A DNA stretch of 8,317 nt. Origin: Bacteroidales bacterium (GTDB lineage: Bacteria > Bacteroidota > Bacteroidia > Bacteroidales > WCHB1-69). Below the pieces are notes generated by a model, which worked only from the letters and a program-made list of their open reading frames with translations, was not told the origin of the DNA and made no database searches. The stretch covers positions 1 through 8,317 of the forward strand of contig JAAYRN010000302.1 in assembly GCA_012518765.1 (NCBI GenBank), written 5' to 3'. The position numbers and the translations under genes are program-made. Within the stretch, counting starts at the first letter, position 1. Each line of letters starts with the position of its first letter. Of the stretch, positions 1 through 7,864 are shown in pieces.

Positions 1-3000
1 AAACTCTATGTGTTTTCCAGTTACTACATAACATTTAGGATTTGGAAACATTTTATTTTTATCCAAAACAAATGGTAAAAACTTTGTCATATTTGGATAT
101 ATTATTTTCTGTTTAGAAAAATCCTCCCAATAATTTGCTCCCCATCTTTGTAAAGCGTACCATTCATAGCGTATTCCTGTTTCGGATTTATTACGATTTG
201 AAAGCCGTTCTTTATATTGCAATAAATGATTGTAAACAGCTGGATATTGACTACTAAATGCTTCTTCAGCTTCTAATGACGCTCCTTTAATATTAGGGTT
301 ATTATGTAAAGGGAAGTGCCAAGGAATAAATAATAAATATTTATCTGCAAACTCATAAGAATATCTTTTAATATCACGTCCTCTCAATAAGGGTCTTATA
401 AGTTCATCTGTTTTTTTACGTTCTACTGGTGTTTCACAATTGTCTAAAATTTCTTGTTTTTTCTTTCCGTCTATGATAAAAGCCTCATTGTATCCAGTTA
501 AAATCCCACGATAAATATTTATATCCCACTCTTTCAATGGAGTGCCAACAGCTTCTATTTTAGCTTTTATTCTTTGTTCAATTTCACTTAAAACAATCCA
601 ACTTTCACTTGAATTAAAATTGCATTTTGTGCTATTTTGTCTAATATAATCGCTCAAATTATTTAACACATCACTTTTCACTACACAAGCTCTTGTGTTT
701 AATTGATTCTTTTCTTTAGACAATAGTAATATATTTGTATCTACTGTTGCAGATTCAAATATTTTTTTACCTGCAAAGTCAATTAATAAAATAGGATTGG
801 TGTTTTCGGCAAAAAACTTTCGAGTATTTTCGCCATATCCTGCCCGCATCCATTTATTAGAAGTGATATAACATAATTTTCCTTTGGGTTTAAGCAATTC
901 AATGCCTTTTTCATAAAAGAGGCTGTATATATCTCCCGTTCGGGCAAAAGTTTTAAAATTTTGATTTTCAAATTGTTTTGCCAATTTTCCTCCATTTTTT
1001 TGCAATTGTACATACGGCGGATTCCCAATGACAATATCAAAGCCTTCTTTTACTCCGAACATCCACTCTGCATCAAAAAAAGGGGAACTTGCATTTTGGT
1101 CGTATGGATTCCATTGGGCTACTTGCTTGGCATCTTCGGAAGCAAACTCGTGGTTAGCTTCTAATAATTTACTAAGTTTTTTTCGTAATATAGCATCCTT
1201 ATCGCGTAGTTGGCGTTTTTCCTTAGCATTTTTGGCATAAAAATGTTCGTGTCGTACTTCTAAGATTGATTTTTTAGTTGGTTCAATTTCTGGGTCTTCA
1301 AATAAATTTCCCTGAACTTTCCTTTTTTGTATGCCAATTAAGGTATTTGCCGCTACAAACTTGGTTTCTAAGTTGGGGAGAGTAATTACTCCGTAATTTT
1401 CTTTGTTTTTATCCATCTCTCCTTGTTCAACAATAAGTGAAATAAAGAAACGAAGTTTACTTATTTGTGCAGCAATAGTTTGCATGTCAACCCCATATAT
1501 GCAATTTTCAATGAGATTTATTTTTAGTTTATACATATCTAACTGTTCTGCTACACCAATTCCTTCAAGTAGATTGATAATGCCATTTAATATTCCCATG
1601 GGAAAAGCACCTGAACCACAGGCGGGATCGAGAATTTTAATATTTAGCAAAGTATCATAAATACTCTTTTTATCAGTATCAGATACGTTACCGCTTAGGT
1701 CAATATTTCCTAAGTGCTGATTCAGATAAGTTTGTAAACTTTCATTTACCATAAAGTCCACAATTTCGCGTGGAGTATAAAAACTACCGCTTTGTTTTCG
1801 GGCAGATTCTTTGGTTTCAGTATTAAAAGCTCCTAATAAATTTTCAAAAACATTTCCTAATAATTCAGGGTCAAGTGCTACTTGTACGTCTTCGGGTGCA
1901 TTTTCTTCTACCGTAAAATTATAGCGTTCTAATAGTGGGATAATTCCTTTTTCTTTGTCAAAGAAAACACAATTAGGGATAAATGCACGGTGGCTATAGC
2001 GTCCATTGGCTTGTTGATGGTCGTTGCGACTAAAACCATCTAAGTGATATTTAACTCCATCGGTTGAAATTTCTTTATCCAAACACTCAAACAAGCCACC
2101 GTTTAGGAAAGGAATGGGTTTGAATAAGTCTATTATTTCCTGTTCATCAATAGAAAACATTTCGGCATAACGATAAAGTGTTTTAATATCACGAGCGTTT
2201 TTTTCTTTGGCAAATGTACGTTCATTGATAGGTTTATTTAATGTGGCAAAAAAAAGATTTTGCAAAATGGCATTATAATAATTTCCGTTTTTATTGTCTT
2301 GAGGATTAAAGTTGCTTAGTTTATCTTTTAAAAATTTAGAATCAAACAAATAGTCTGGAACGAGCTGTTTTTGTTTTATAAACCACACAAAAAGCAAACG
2401 AGTTATCAGTCGAATAATTTGTTCTTCTAAGTTTTCTCTATTGTCATCGGCTGTAGATGTATTTCGGGGGAAGGTAATATCTATTTCATTTGATAAAGCC
2501 CATTGATACCATTGAAAAAGTTCGTTGTAAAACTCTTTGGTAAGTGTTGATACAGAGAAAAGTTGACGAATATCTTCTAAGGTAATTGTTTTGTTTTGCA
2601 TGCCGGCAAATCGCTCGGCAGGCGTTCTTACTTTTTCGCCTTTACCCAAAAGATAGGTGTAGCGTTTGGGTTCTGTTATTTGTTCTACAATTTCACCTTC
2701 TGCGTTACGAACTTTTATTTCTGAAACAAAAGAAAGTCGCCATTTTTCTTTTTGAACAAAAACAACGATAGCACCGTCCACATCATACGTATAAATATTT
2801 CTTAGCAATTCTCGTAAGCCTACTTTATTGCGTTGCAACCAAACATTATCCGTTAAATCAATCTGGTAAAATCCTATAATTCTATCATCAGAGGTGGTTA
2901 AACTTCCTAACTCAAATGCTTGTGTAGCTAATTCATTACTTGGGAGTAAAATAGGTCGAGGTGTTTCAAATAATTGTCTTGAACCAAAGACTGATTGTAG

Positions 3001-3066
3001 AACTTCTTGCCAATCTTTACAATTATAAGCATTTTGAAATATATTTTGAAGTTGAGATGAGTTCAT
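1..3066 (-). CDS. Eco57I-like N6-adenine DNA methyltransferase with TaqI-like specificity domain, 3' end cut by window edge
   Basis: I translated the frame by hand from ATG at 3066; it has no stop for 1022 codons and runs off the left edge. The core is a class I SAM-dependent methyltransferase of the gamma type: GSFYTP at 427-432, SAM-binding DPACGSGAF at 480-488, IYGVDMQ at 523-529, and catalytic NPPY at 682-685, the signature of N6-adenine methylation. From about 840 a TaqI-like specificity domain begins (RGILTGYNEAF, then LIRPLLRGRDIKRY); perhaps 100-200 C-terminal residues lie outside the window. The N-terminal ~420 residues are a separate domain (RNKVGLRELLR, then WRLSFV, then RYTYLLG) that I associate with large Eco57I-family restriction-modification proteins. 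It holds a possible but unproven D97...E116-x-K118 nuclease motif. The start is 4 bp after the upstream nuclease stop, so the gene is last of three visible operon genes. Likely role: target recognition and host-DNA marking; a combined type IIG enzyme is the alternative. Confidence 0.93.
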   Translation of the reverse strand, partial: MNSSQLQNIFQNAYNCKDWQEVLQSVFGSRQLFETPRPILLPSNELATQAFELGSLTTSDDRIIGFYQIDLTDNVWLQRNKVGLRELLRNIYTYDVDGAIVVFVQKEKWRLSFVSEIKVRNAEGEIVEQITEPKRYTYLLGKGEKVRTPAERFAGMQNKTITLEDIRQLFSVSTLTKEFYNELFQWYQWALSNEIDITFPRNTSTADDNRENLEEQIIRLITRLLFVWFIKQKQLVPDYLFDSKFLKDKLSNFNPQDNKNGNYYNAILQNLFFATLNKPINERTFAKEKNARDIKTLYRYAEMFSIDEQEIIDLFKPIPFLNGGLFECLDKEISTDGVKYHLDGFSRNDHQQANGRYSHRAFIPNCVFFDKEKGIIPLLERYNFTVEENAPEDVQVALDPELLGNVFENLLGAFNTETKESARKQSGSFYTPREIVDFMVNESLQTYLNQHLGNIDLSGNVSDTDKKSIYDTLLNIKILDPACGSGAFPMGILNGIINLLEGIGVAEQLDMYKLKINLIENCIYGVDMQTIAAQISKLRFFISLIVEQGEMDKNKENYGVITLPNLETKFVAANTLIGIQKRKVQGNLFEDPEIEPTKKSILEVRHEHFYAKNAKEKRQLRDKDAILRKKLSKLLEANHEFASEDAKQVAQWNPYDQNASSPFFDAEWMFGVKEGFDIVIGNPPYVQLQKNGGKLAKQFENQNFKTFARTGDIYSLFYEKGIELLKPKGKLCYITSNKWMRAGYGENTRKFFAENTNPILLIDFAGKKIFESATVDTNILLLSKEKNQLNTRACVVKSDVLNNLSDYIRQNSTKCNFNSSESWIVLSEIEQRIKAKIEAVGTPLKEWDINIYRGILTGYNEAFIIDGKKKQEILDNCETPVERKKTDELIRPLLRGRDIKRYSYEFADKYLLFIPWHFPLHNNPNIKGASLEAEEAFSSQYPAVYNHLLQYKERLSNRNKSETGIRYEWYALQRWGANYWEDFSKQKIIYPNMTKFLPFVLDKNKMFPNPKCYVVTGKHIEF

Positions 3067-3070
3067 AATT

Positions 3071-4207
3071 TTAAATGTTTTTAATTTCTTGTGTAATTAA
3101 CGCTTTTAGTTTTTCAACGCTGGGTAGTTTTAGAAGGTATTTGCTTACAAATAGATTTTTATCCATTCCTGCTGTTGCATATTCTACTAAGGTTTTATTT
3201 TGTCCTGTAACCAATAGAATACCAACAGGGTCATTATCATCATTTTCTTTTACTTTATTCTTATAATAATTTAGATAGGTATTAAGCTGTGCGGCGTGAC
3301 CATGGTTAAATCCATCTACTTTCAAATCTATTAAAACATGACATTTTAAAATACGATGATAAAATACTAAATCTATAAAATAGTATTCATCACCAATAAG
3401 GATGCGTTTTTGCCTTGTTTCTAAGCAAAATCCATTTCCTAATTCGAGTATAAAATCACGTAAATTATCCAACAAAGCTGTTTCTAAATCAGATTCTTCT
3501 ACAGCATCTTTCGTTGGTAATCCTAAAAACTCAAAAGTGTAAATATCCTTTACCAAGCGAGAGGGAATTTCAGGTAGAGAAATATTCTTTTTTAACAATA
3601 ATTCTGGTTTTTTAGACATTCCAGAACGTTCAAACAGAAGACTATTGATTTGTCTTTTCAATTCTCTTACAGACCAAACACCTTTAATCGCTTCAATAGT
3701 GTAAAAACTTCTTTTTAAATGGTCTGTGATAGGAATAAGTAAGGTAATATGAGAAAAAGAAAGTGATTCTATCATTTTCTCCGAAAGTTTCAAACTAAGA
3801 ATTTCACTTTGAGTAGAGGCTATTATTACATTTTCTTTTGATAAATGTTTTAAATCTGTACTTTCCAATTGTGCAGACGGTGTCTGCATAATCTCAACTG
3901 GGTGTTTTTTTAATTGTGCAGACACTGACTGCACAATCTCTGGGAATGCATTGTAAAACTCTCGAAAGAGGTTTAAATTTCGGAAAGACATGCCTTTTAC
4001 ATTGGCTTCTTTTAATTTTTCAGCCAGAGTTTTTATTAATTTATCTCCGTACTTTGCACGTTCTTCACCGTCTTGTTCAAATTCAACAATGTAATAGCCA
4101 ATCAACCAATTTCTTATCGTTAGTAGCTGATTGACTGCTTTATTAGCCTGACAAACCAAATTAAAGTCTGTTTGTTGGATTTTTTCTATTAATTCAGTAA
4201 GTTTCAT
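3071..4207 (-). CDS. DUF1016/YhcG-family PD-(D/E)XK nuclease
   Basis: This 378-aa protein has the usual two-part layout and length of the family. An N-terminal DUF1016_N helical domain (about 1-90) opens with LTELIEKIQQTDF and includes a NWLIGYYIVEFEQDG segment; a C-terminal YhcG-type nuclease domain covers about 220-365. The nuclease core shows E242 in LETALLDNL, D279 in YYFIDLVFYHR, D294 and K296 in VLIDLKVDGF, and Q307 in AAQLNTYL. This is a variant PD-(D/E)XK site in which D-x-K replaces E-x-K, as is normal for YhcG-like proteins. The linker (about 90-145) is expanded and contains a duplicated 10-residue motif, EIVQSVSAQL and EIMQTPSAQL, encoded by paired palindromes. The start ATG overlaps the helicase stop (ATGA), implying translational coupling, and the methyltransferase follows after 4 bp. 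Family members are often linked to restriction or mobile elements; acting as the DNA-cleaving subunit of this operon is my inference. Confidence 0.95.
   Translation of the reverse strand: MKLTELIEKIQQTDFNLVCQANKAVNQLLTIRNWLIGYYIVEFEQDGEERAKYGDKLIKTLAEKLKEANVKGMSFRNLNLFREFYNAFPEIVQSVSAQLKKHPVEIMQTPSAQLESTDLKHLSKENVIIASTQSEILSLKLSEKMIESLSFSHITLLIPITDHLKRSFYTIEAIKGVWSVRELKRQINSLLFERSGMSKKPELLLKKNISLPEIPSRLVKDIYTFEFLGLPTKDAVEESDLETALLDNLRDFILELGNGFCLETRQKRILIGDEYYFIDLVFYHRILKCHVLIDLKVDGFNHGHAAQLNTYLNYYKNKVKENDDNDPVGILLVTGQNKTLVEYATAGMDKNLFVSKYLLKLPSVEKLKALITQEIKNI
3867..3940. repeat. Two 29-bp direct repeats, each an imperfect palindrome, 45 bp apart inside the DUF1016 gene
   Basis: Copy 1 (3867-3895) and copy 2 (3912-3940) share the ends aattgtgcagac and aatctc. 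Copy 2 has perfect 9-bp arms, attgtgcag and ctgcacaat, around a 7-bp loop. Copy 1 has 7-bp arms, tgcagac and gtctgca, around ggt, with the outer bases pairing again after one mismatch. The 45-bp period equals 15 codons, so both copies keep the frame and encode EIVQSVSAQL (90-99) and EIMQTPSAQL (105-114). The interior of each copy differs while the pairing is retained. Confidence 0.85.
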
Positions 4208-7200
4208 TTAATAAAAGTTTCAGAAATTACGATTTCAGGATTTATATTCAAATCTATTTCTACATTTGGAATTTCTTCTTCTAAATCATCAAATGCACCA
4301 TACTTTTTAGTAAAGTTCATTATCAAATTATCTACTTGACCACAGGAAATTTCCTTCTTATCGAACTTCCTTTTTAATTTTCTTATCTCATTAGGTAAAG
4401 GGGTATAGGTTCCTTTATTTATCAGACTATTTAATGCATCACAAGCCTTTTTAACAGAGGAGGTACGAGTAATATCTTTAAAATCTCGCAGGAATTTTCT
4501 AGCTTGTGCTGATATTGCATCTGCTTTATCAGTTGTAGTAACAGTCTCGGTTTCTACATTCAAAAAATCTTTTTCAAACTCTGATAATGCAGCTTGAACG
4601 TTTTCAAAGTGATATTCTGGCACATTAAAACCTTGTTCGTTAGTTTTAGCCGTAAAATGCTCCGCTGCTTCAATAAAGGTTAAAGCTTTCACTTTATTTT
4701 TTCTATCAATTCTATAAAACTCCATTTTATAAGGAGATTTAAGAAATATAATTGTTTTGTTTTTAGCTTCTTTTACAGATGTATTATTATTATTCCTCGC
4801 TGTTCTAGCTTTTAGCGGAAACTTTTGAATTCGTTTAAATTCCTTTGGGTTACTATCTTTAAACTCTCTAATAAATCGCAAATATTGAAGTCGTTTATCT
4901 TCTTCATCTGGCATCCCTTCTTTGAACAATTCGAATTGTTCAACTAACTCTTCGTGAGCAAATACCTGTGTATCTTCACCATAAGCTGAATGAAAGCCTT
5001 GTAGTTTTAATAATGCATTTTTATATAATTGAATTTCCTCATCACCTTGTTTTGAAGGATAAAAAATATAATTATACACTACACCTGCCACACTTCCAAT
5101 TCTATTGATTCGTCCTGTTCGTTGCATTAGTTTTGTTGCATTCCAAGGCGTATCATAATTTACCAAAACATTAGAACGGTGTAGATTTACACCTTCAGCC
5201 AACACATCGGTAGTTATTAAAATTTGAATATTATCCTTTCTTTTTCCTGTATAATTAGCATCAAAATTAGCCTGAATTTCTTCAAATAATTTGTTGCGAT
5301 TGGCTGATGATACTTTTAAAACTCCTTTGTTTGTGTTTTGGCTTAGCTTTTCCTCTAAATAATTAGCAGTATCATTACTTTCTGTGAAAATTATTAATTG
5401 TCCTGTTGGATTTTTTTCTTTGTTCAATAAATCCAGTTCTAAAATCTCAAAAAACTTGTTTAGTTTGGGATCTTCCTGAACCTTATTCCATTCTTCTTTT
5501 AGATGCTCAAGTAGTTGTTTGTCTTTTTTAAGTCCTTCCAGAAACTCTGGTTCGAAGTCGTCTTTTTTGAAAATATTATTTTTGGGGTTTTCTTCGCTTA
5601 GAGCAATAATCATTTCTTCTATTTCATCGGCAGATAATCCTTTATCTATTAGCTCATTAATATTCAAATCTGGAGCAATCAATACTCTATCATTTTCAAA
5701 CATGTTAATCATTCGTCCAGTAGATATTAATAAATTATTCAAAGTAATTCGAAAAGCATTGAAACTACTTTCTAACCGTTTTACCATCAATGTTTTCATT
5801 ATTCCTGCTAAGGATTTTGAAACTAAAATAGCTTGGTCATAATACATTTCTCTTAATTCAGGATTCAAATATCGAATAGCTTGGTAGCGGTAATAACATA
5901 TTTTATCGTCATCCGTTAAAAAGAATATAGTTTCATAAAATAGTTTGTTCAACTTTGTATTTAACTGATATTCTATCGTTCGTAAGGGTGCAATTTCTGG
6001 AAAAACTATTCCTTGCTCTTTCAGATCTTCTATATAAGCAGGATAGTTCTTTAAATCTTTACGCGTTCTTCTTACTGTAATTTGTGATATTATTTTTTCT
6101 CTTATAATTTTATAAATCTCTCTTATTTGTTCTATATTCGGCTCATCTTCTCTCATTATTTCTCTGTGTTTCCGAATTAAAGGTCCAAAAAATGATTGTA
6201 AATTGGTTTCGGGCAGTGTACTTTTTCTCGCATCTTGAAATAAAAGTAATTGATAATACAAATCTTGTGGTCGGTTATTTAAAGGAGTTGCTGAAATTAA
6301 TATTACTTTTTTTCGTTTCCCTTTCACAATTCCTTCTTCAGCTCTTGGAGCTTTACAGATTTGTTGTAGCAATCCAAAACTTTGCGAAGTATGATTTCTA
6401 TATTTATGAGCTTCATCAACAAGTACTAAATCATACTCTTCTTTTTCCCAATAATTAAGCTCTCTTTTTTCTACAATCTTGTCAAGACTACCATTGGTAA
6501 TAAACTTTGTGTGTCTATCTATACCAAAATGTTTAAAAGTTGTTTTCCAATTTTTTTCTAATGCTGGAGGATATACAACTAAAATCTTAGTGTTAAGAGA
6601 ACCATTTGCAATTAAAAATCGTTTGGCAATCATTGCAGCAACCACTGTTTTTCCTAATCCAACAACATCCGCTAAAAAGAAACCATTGTGTTCCATCAAC
6701 ATATTGAAACCTTGGTTAACAGCATCAATTTGGTAGCTTAGTTTTTTAAATTTACTCGGCAAATCACCAACAGTATCTGGGTCGTAATCAATATTATTTC
6801 CGAAATATTCAACCAGTAGTTTAACATAAATTTCAAAAGGTGTAAATATTTGTCCTATATGTGTTTTCTTTTTATACGCTTCAATATCTTCTGGTAAAAT
6901 AGAAGTGGACTCTTTCCAAAGTCTTTCGAACTCAGTTTTTGTAAAGTGAACGTCATCAAAATCTTTTAAAGCGATGTTTAATTCATAATTAGGAGATTTT
7001 TTAATCCCTAATCCAGCCTCCGTTAAATTCGAAGACCCCATAATAACCCACCCATCCGAATTTTCAGTATGAACTTCGGGTAAAAACAAATAAAATTTTG
7101 CGTGTATGGCTTTAGAGTTATGTGCCCTGACTTCAATTTTTTTATTTATAATGTCTTCAATGAATTGAAGTATTCCGTCTTCTACCTCTTTCGAATATTT

Positions 7201-7500
7201 TGCTTCTTTTAAGTCTTGAACGAACCAATTTAGAAACTCTTCTTTCGTTTTTTTTTCATCACCAAAATATAGCAAACCCTTTCTTTGAGCTTCTGCAAAC
7301 ATTTGGTCAACATTTATACCAACCAAGATTTTTATATCTTTTATTTCTTTGAGATATTGCTGTAATGCAAAATAACCTGAAGAACGAAAGTAGCCAACAA
7401 CTGCATGAAAGGCGTATATATCTTTCATGTCTTCTAAAATTCCTTTAAATTTCTGAAAAACGGTATTTTCGTTTGTATTAGTGAAAAATTTTGTACTCAT
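4204..7500 (-). CDS. SNF2/RapA-like DNA helicase with N-terminal phospholipase D (HKD) domain
   Basis: This 1098-aa protein carries an N-terminal PLD-like domain (about 1-200): VGYFRSSGYFAL at 35-46, one HxK motif at H133/K135 (AIHAKFYLF), and GSSNLTEAGLG from 155. A superfamily 2 helicase of SNF2/RapA type follows: YQ at 256-257, Walker A DVVGLGKT at 278-285, motif II DEAH at 362-365, motif III SAT at 403-405, a long inserted segment about 490-690, TTDVLAEGVNL from 763, and motif VI QRTGRINRIG at 793-802. The last ~230 residues are a lysine-rich tail that I do not recognise. All ATPase motifs look intact. Single-HKD proteins usually pair to build one active site, so a dimer is expected. I chose the start at 7500 because it begins the PLD fold and lies about 70 nt from a good -7 element. 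It is the first operon gene and overlaps the DUF1016 start by 4 bp. Probable role: ATP-driven translocation on target DNA, possibly with cleavage. Confidence 0.95.
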   Translation of the reverse strand: MSTKFFTNTNENTVFQKFKGILEDMKDIYAFHAVVGYFRSSGYFALQQYLKEIKDIKILVGINVDQMFAEAQRKGLLYFGDEKKTKEEFLNWFVQDLKEAKYSKEVEDGILQFIEDIINKKIEVRAHNSKAIHAKFYLFLPEVHTENSDGWVIMGSSNLTEAGLGIKKSPNYELNIALKDFDDVHFTKTEFERLWKESTSILPEDIEAYKKKTHIGQIFTPFEIYVKLLVEYFGNNIDYDPDTVGDLPSKFKKLSYQIDAVNQGFNMLMEHNGFFLADVVGLGKTVVAAMIAKRFLIANGSLNTKILVVYPPALEKNWKTTFKHFGIDRHTKFITNGSLDKIVEKRELNYWEKEEYDLVLVDEAHKYRNHTSQSFGLLQQICKAPRAEEGIVKGKRKKVILISATPLNNRPQDLYYQLLLFQDARKSTLPETNLQSFFGPLIRKHREIMREDEPNIEQIREIYKIIREKIISQITVRRTRKDLKNYPAYIEDLKEQGIVFPEIAPLRTIEYQLNTKLNKLFYETIFFLTDDDKICYYRYQAIRYLNPELREMYYDQAILVSKSLAGIMKTLMVKRLESSFNAFRITLNNLLISTGRMINMFENDRVLIAPDLNINELIDKGLSADEIEEMIIALSEENPKNNIFKKDDFEPEFLEGLKKDKQLLEHLKEEWNKVQEDPKLNKFFEILELDLLNKEKNPTGQLIIFTESNDTANYLEEKLSQNTNKGVLKVSSANRNKLFEEIQANFDANYTGKRKDNIQILITTDVLAEGVNLHRSNVLVNYDTPWNATKLMQRTGRINRIGSVAGVVYNYIFYPSKQGDEEIQLYKNALLKLQGFHSAYGEDTQVFAHEELVEQFELFKEGMPDEEDKRLQYLRFIREFKDSNPKEFKRIQKFPLKARTARNNNNTSVKEAKNKTIIFLKSPYKMEFYRIDRKNKVKALTFIEAAEHFTAKTNEQGFNVPEYHFENVQAALSEFEKDFLNVETETVTTTDKADAISAQARKFLRDFKDITRTSSVKKACDALNSLINKGTYTPLPNEIRKLKRKFDKKEISCGQVDNLIMNFTKKYGAFDDLEEEIPNVEIDLNINPEIVISETFIK

Positions 7501-7570
7501 AATTTTAGTGGTTAAAATTTTGAAAACAATATTGAATTTATTTTATGTTGCTATGCTTTTTTTTCTTTTG

Positions 7571-7578
7571 CAAAAATA
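7571..7578 (-). promoter_or_regulatory. Probable -7 promoter element of the helicase-nuclease-methyltransferase operon
   Basis: Read on the minus strand this is TATTTTTG, an exact match to the Bacteroidota TAnnTTTG -7 consensus. It lies about 70 nt before the helicase ATG at 7500, giving an untranslated leader of roughly 60-65 nt. I find no convincing TTG or TTTG -33 element at the expected distance (about 7598-7605), so the promoter may be weak or need an activator. In DNA this AT-rich a chance match is possible. Confidence 0.45.
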
Positions 7579-7618
7579 AACATTTTTTATATATCATTTC
7601 ATTATTTGAAAAATGTTT
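7578..7618. repeat. 10-bp perfect inverted repeat abutting the operon -7 element
   Basis: The arms aaacattttt (7578-7587) and aaaaatgttt (7609-7618) are exact reverse complements separated by 21 bp. The left arm touches the -7 element and the pair spans the interval where RNA polymerase would contact the -33 region. That position would suit a repressor operator. It might instead form a weak hairpin in read-through RNA from the glycosylase gene. The arms are nearly all A/T, so chance is a real alternative. Confidence 0.3.
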
Positions 7619-7645
7619 TTTAGGGCAAGACTAATAAAGGTTTGA

Positions 7646-7678
7646 TTGTGAGTTAAATAATAGTATAATATACTTTTG
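7646..7678 (+). promoter_or_regulatory. Possible plus-strand promoter in the intergenic region
   Basis: TTG at 7646-7648 is followed after 22 bp by TACTTTTG at 7671-7678, matching the Bacteroidota TTG / TAnnTTTG pattern at a slightly long spacing. It points rightwards, against the annotated genes, and could drive only the short 7749-7907 frame or an antisense RNA to the glycosylase 3' end. AT-rich composition makes this a weak call. Confidence 0.2.
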
Positions 7679-7864
7679 TTTTTTACTTTGTTACAGTTTG
7701 TAATCCATTTTAGGGTATGTGTAGTTTTATGGTTTGTTTTACAGGGTTATGAGATGTATAGTTAAGTATAATGTAGGGCAAGAAATAAAACAATTTATAA
7801 AATGGCACCATGCTCTTGATACAAAAAATAATGATAAGACTACAATAATTCAATTAGTTCTATG

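Larger units (their letters stand above)
7501..7864. other. Intergenic region between the glycosylase and the defence-like operon
   Basis: These 364 bp contain no gene I can support. They hold the probable operon promoter and inverted repeat (7571-7618). They also hold a possible plus-strand promoter (7646-7678) and two copies of tagggcaaga (7621-7630 and 7774-7783). A 52-codon plus-strand frame (7749-7907) starts here but runs antisense into the glycosylase gene. I see no GC-rich hairpin with a T-tract that would serve as a clear glycosylase terminator. Confidence 0.6.

Noticed and set aside
783..1040. Minus-strand 85-codon open frame
   Set aside because: It is out of frame inside the methyltransferase gene. 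The true frame there encodes the NPPY motif and its conserved flanks.
961..1660. Several plus-strand open frames of 67-85 codons (961-1164, 1028-1240, 1403-1660)
   Set aside because: They are antisense to the methyltransferase catalytic core and show no domain or plausible start; other plus-strand frames under the three operon genes are shadows for the same reason.
1..3066. Possible frameshift or pseudogene in the methyltransferase
   Set aside because: Codon-by-codon translation from 3066 to 1 gives one uninterrupted frame with the motifs in the right order; the gene is cut only by the window edge.
1..7500. Assignment to BREX, DISARM, or classical type I or type III restriction
   Set aside because: No PglZ, BrxC/BrxL, DrmA/DrmB, HsdS/HsdR or Mod/Res pair is seen. 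The helicase carries an N-terminal PLD domain and the partner is DUF1016. Genes to the left could change this.
7621..7783. Direct repeat tagggcaaga at 7621-7630 and 7774-7783 as transposon or attachment-site ends
   Set aside because: Only 10 bp match, there is no integrase or transposase, and the sequence between the copies has no terminal inverted repeats.
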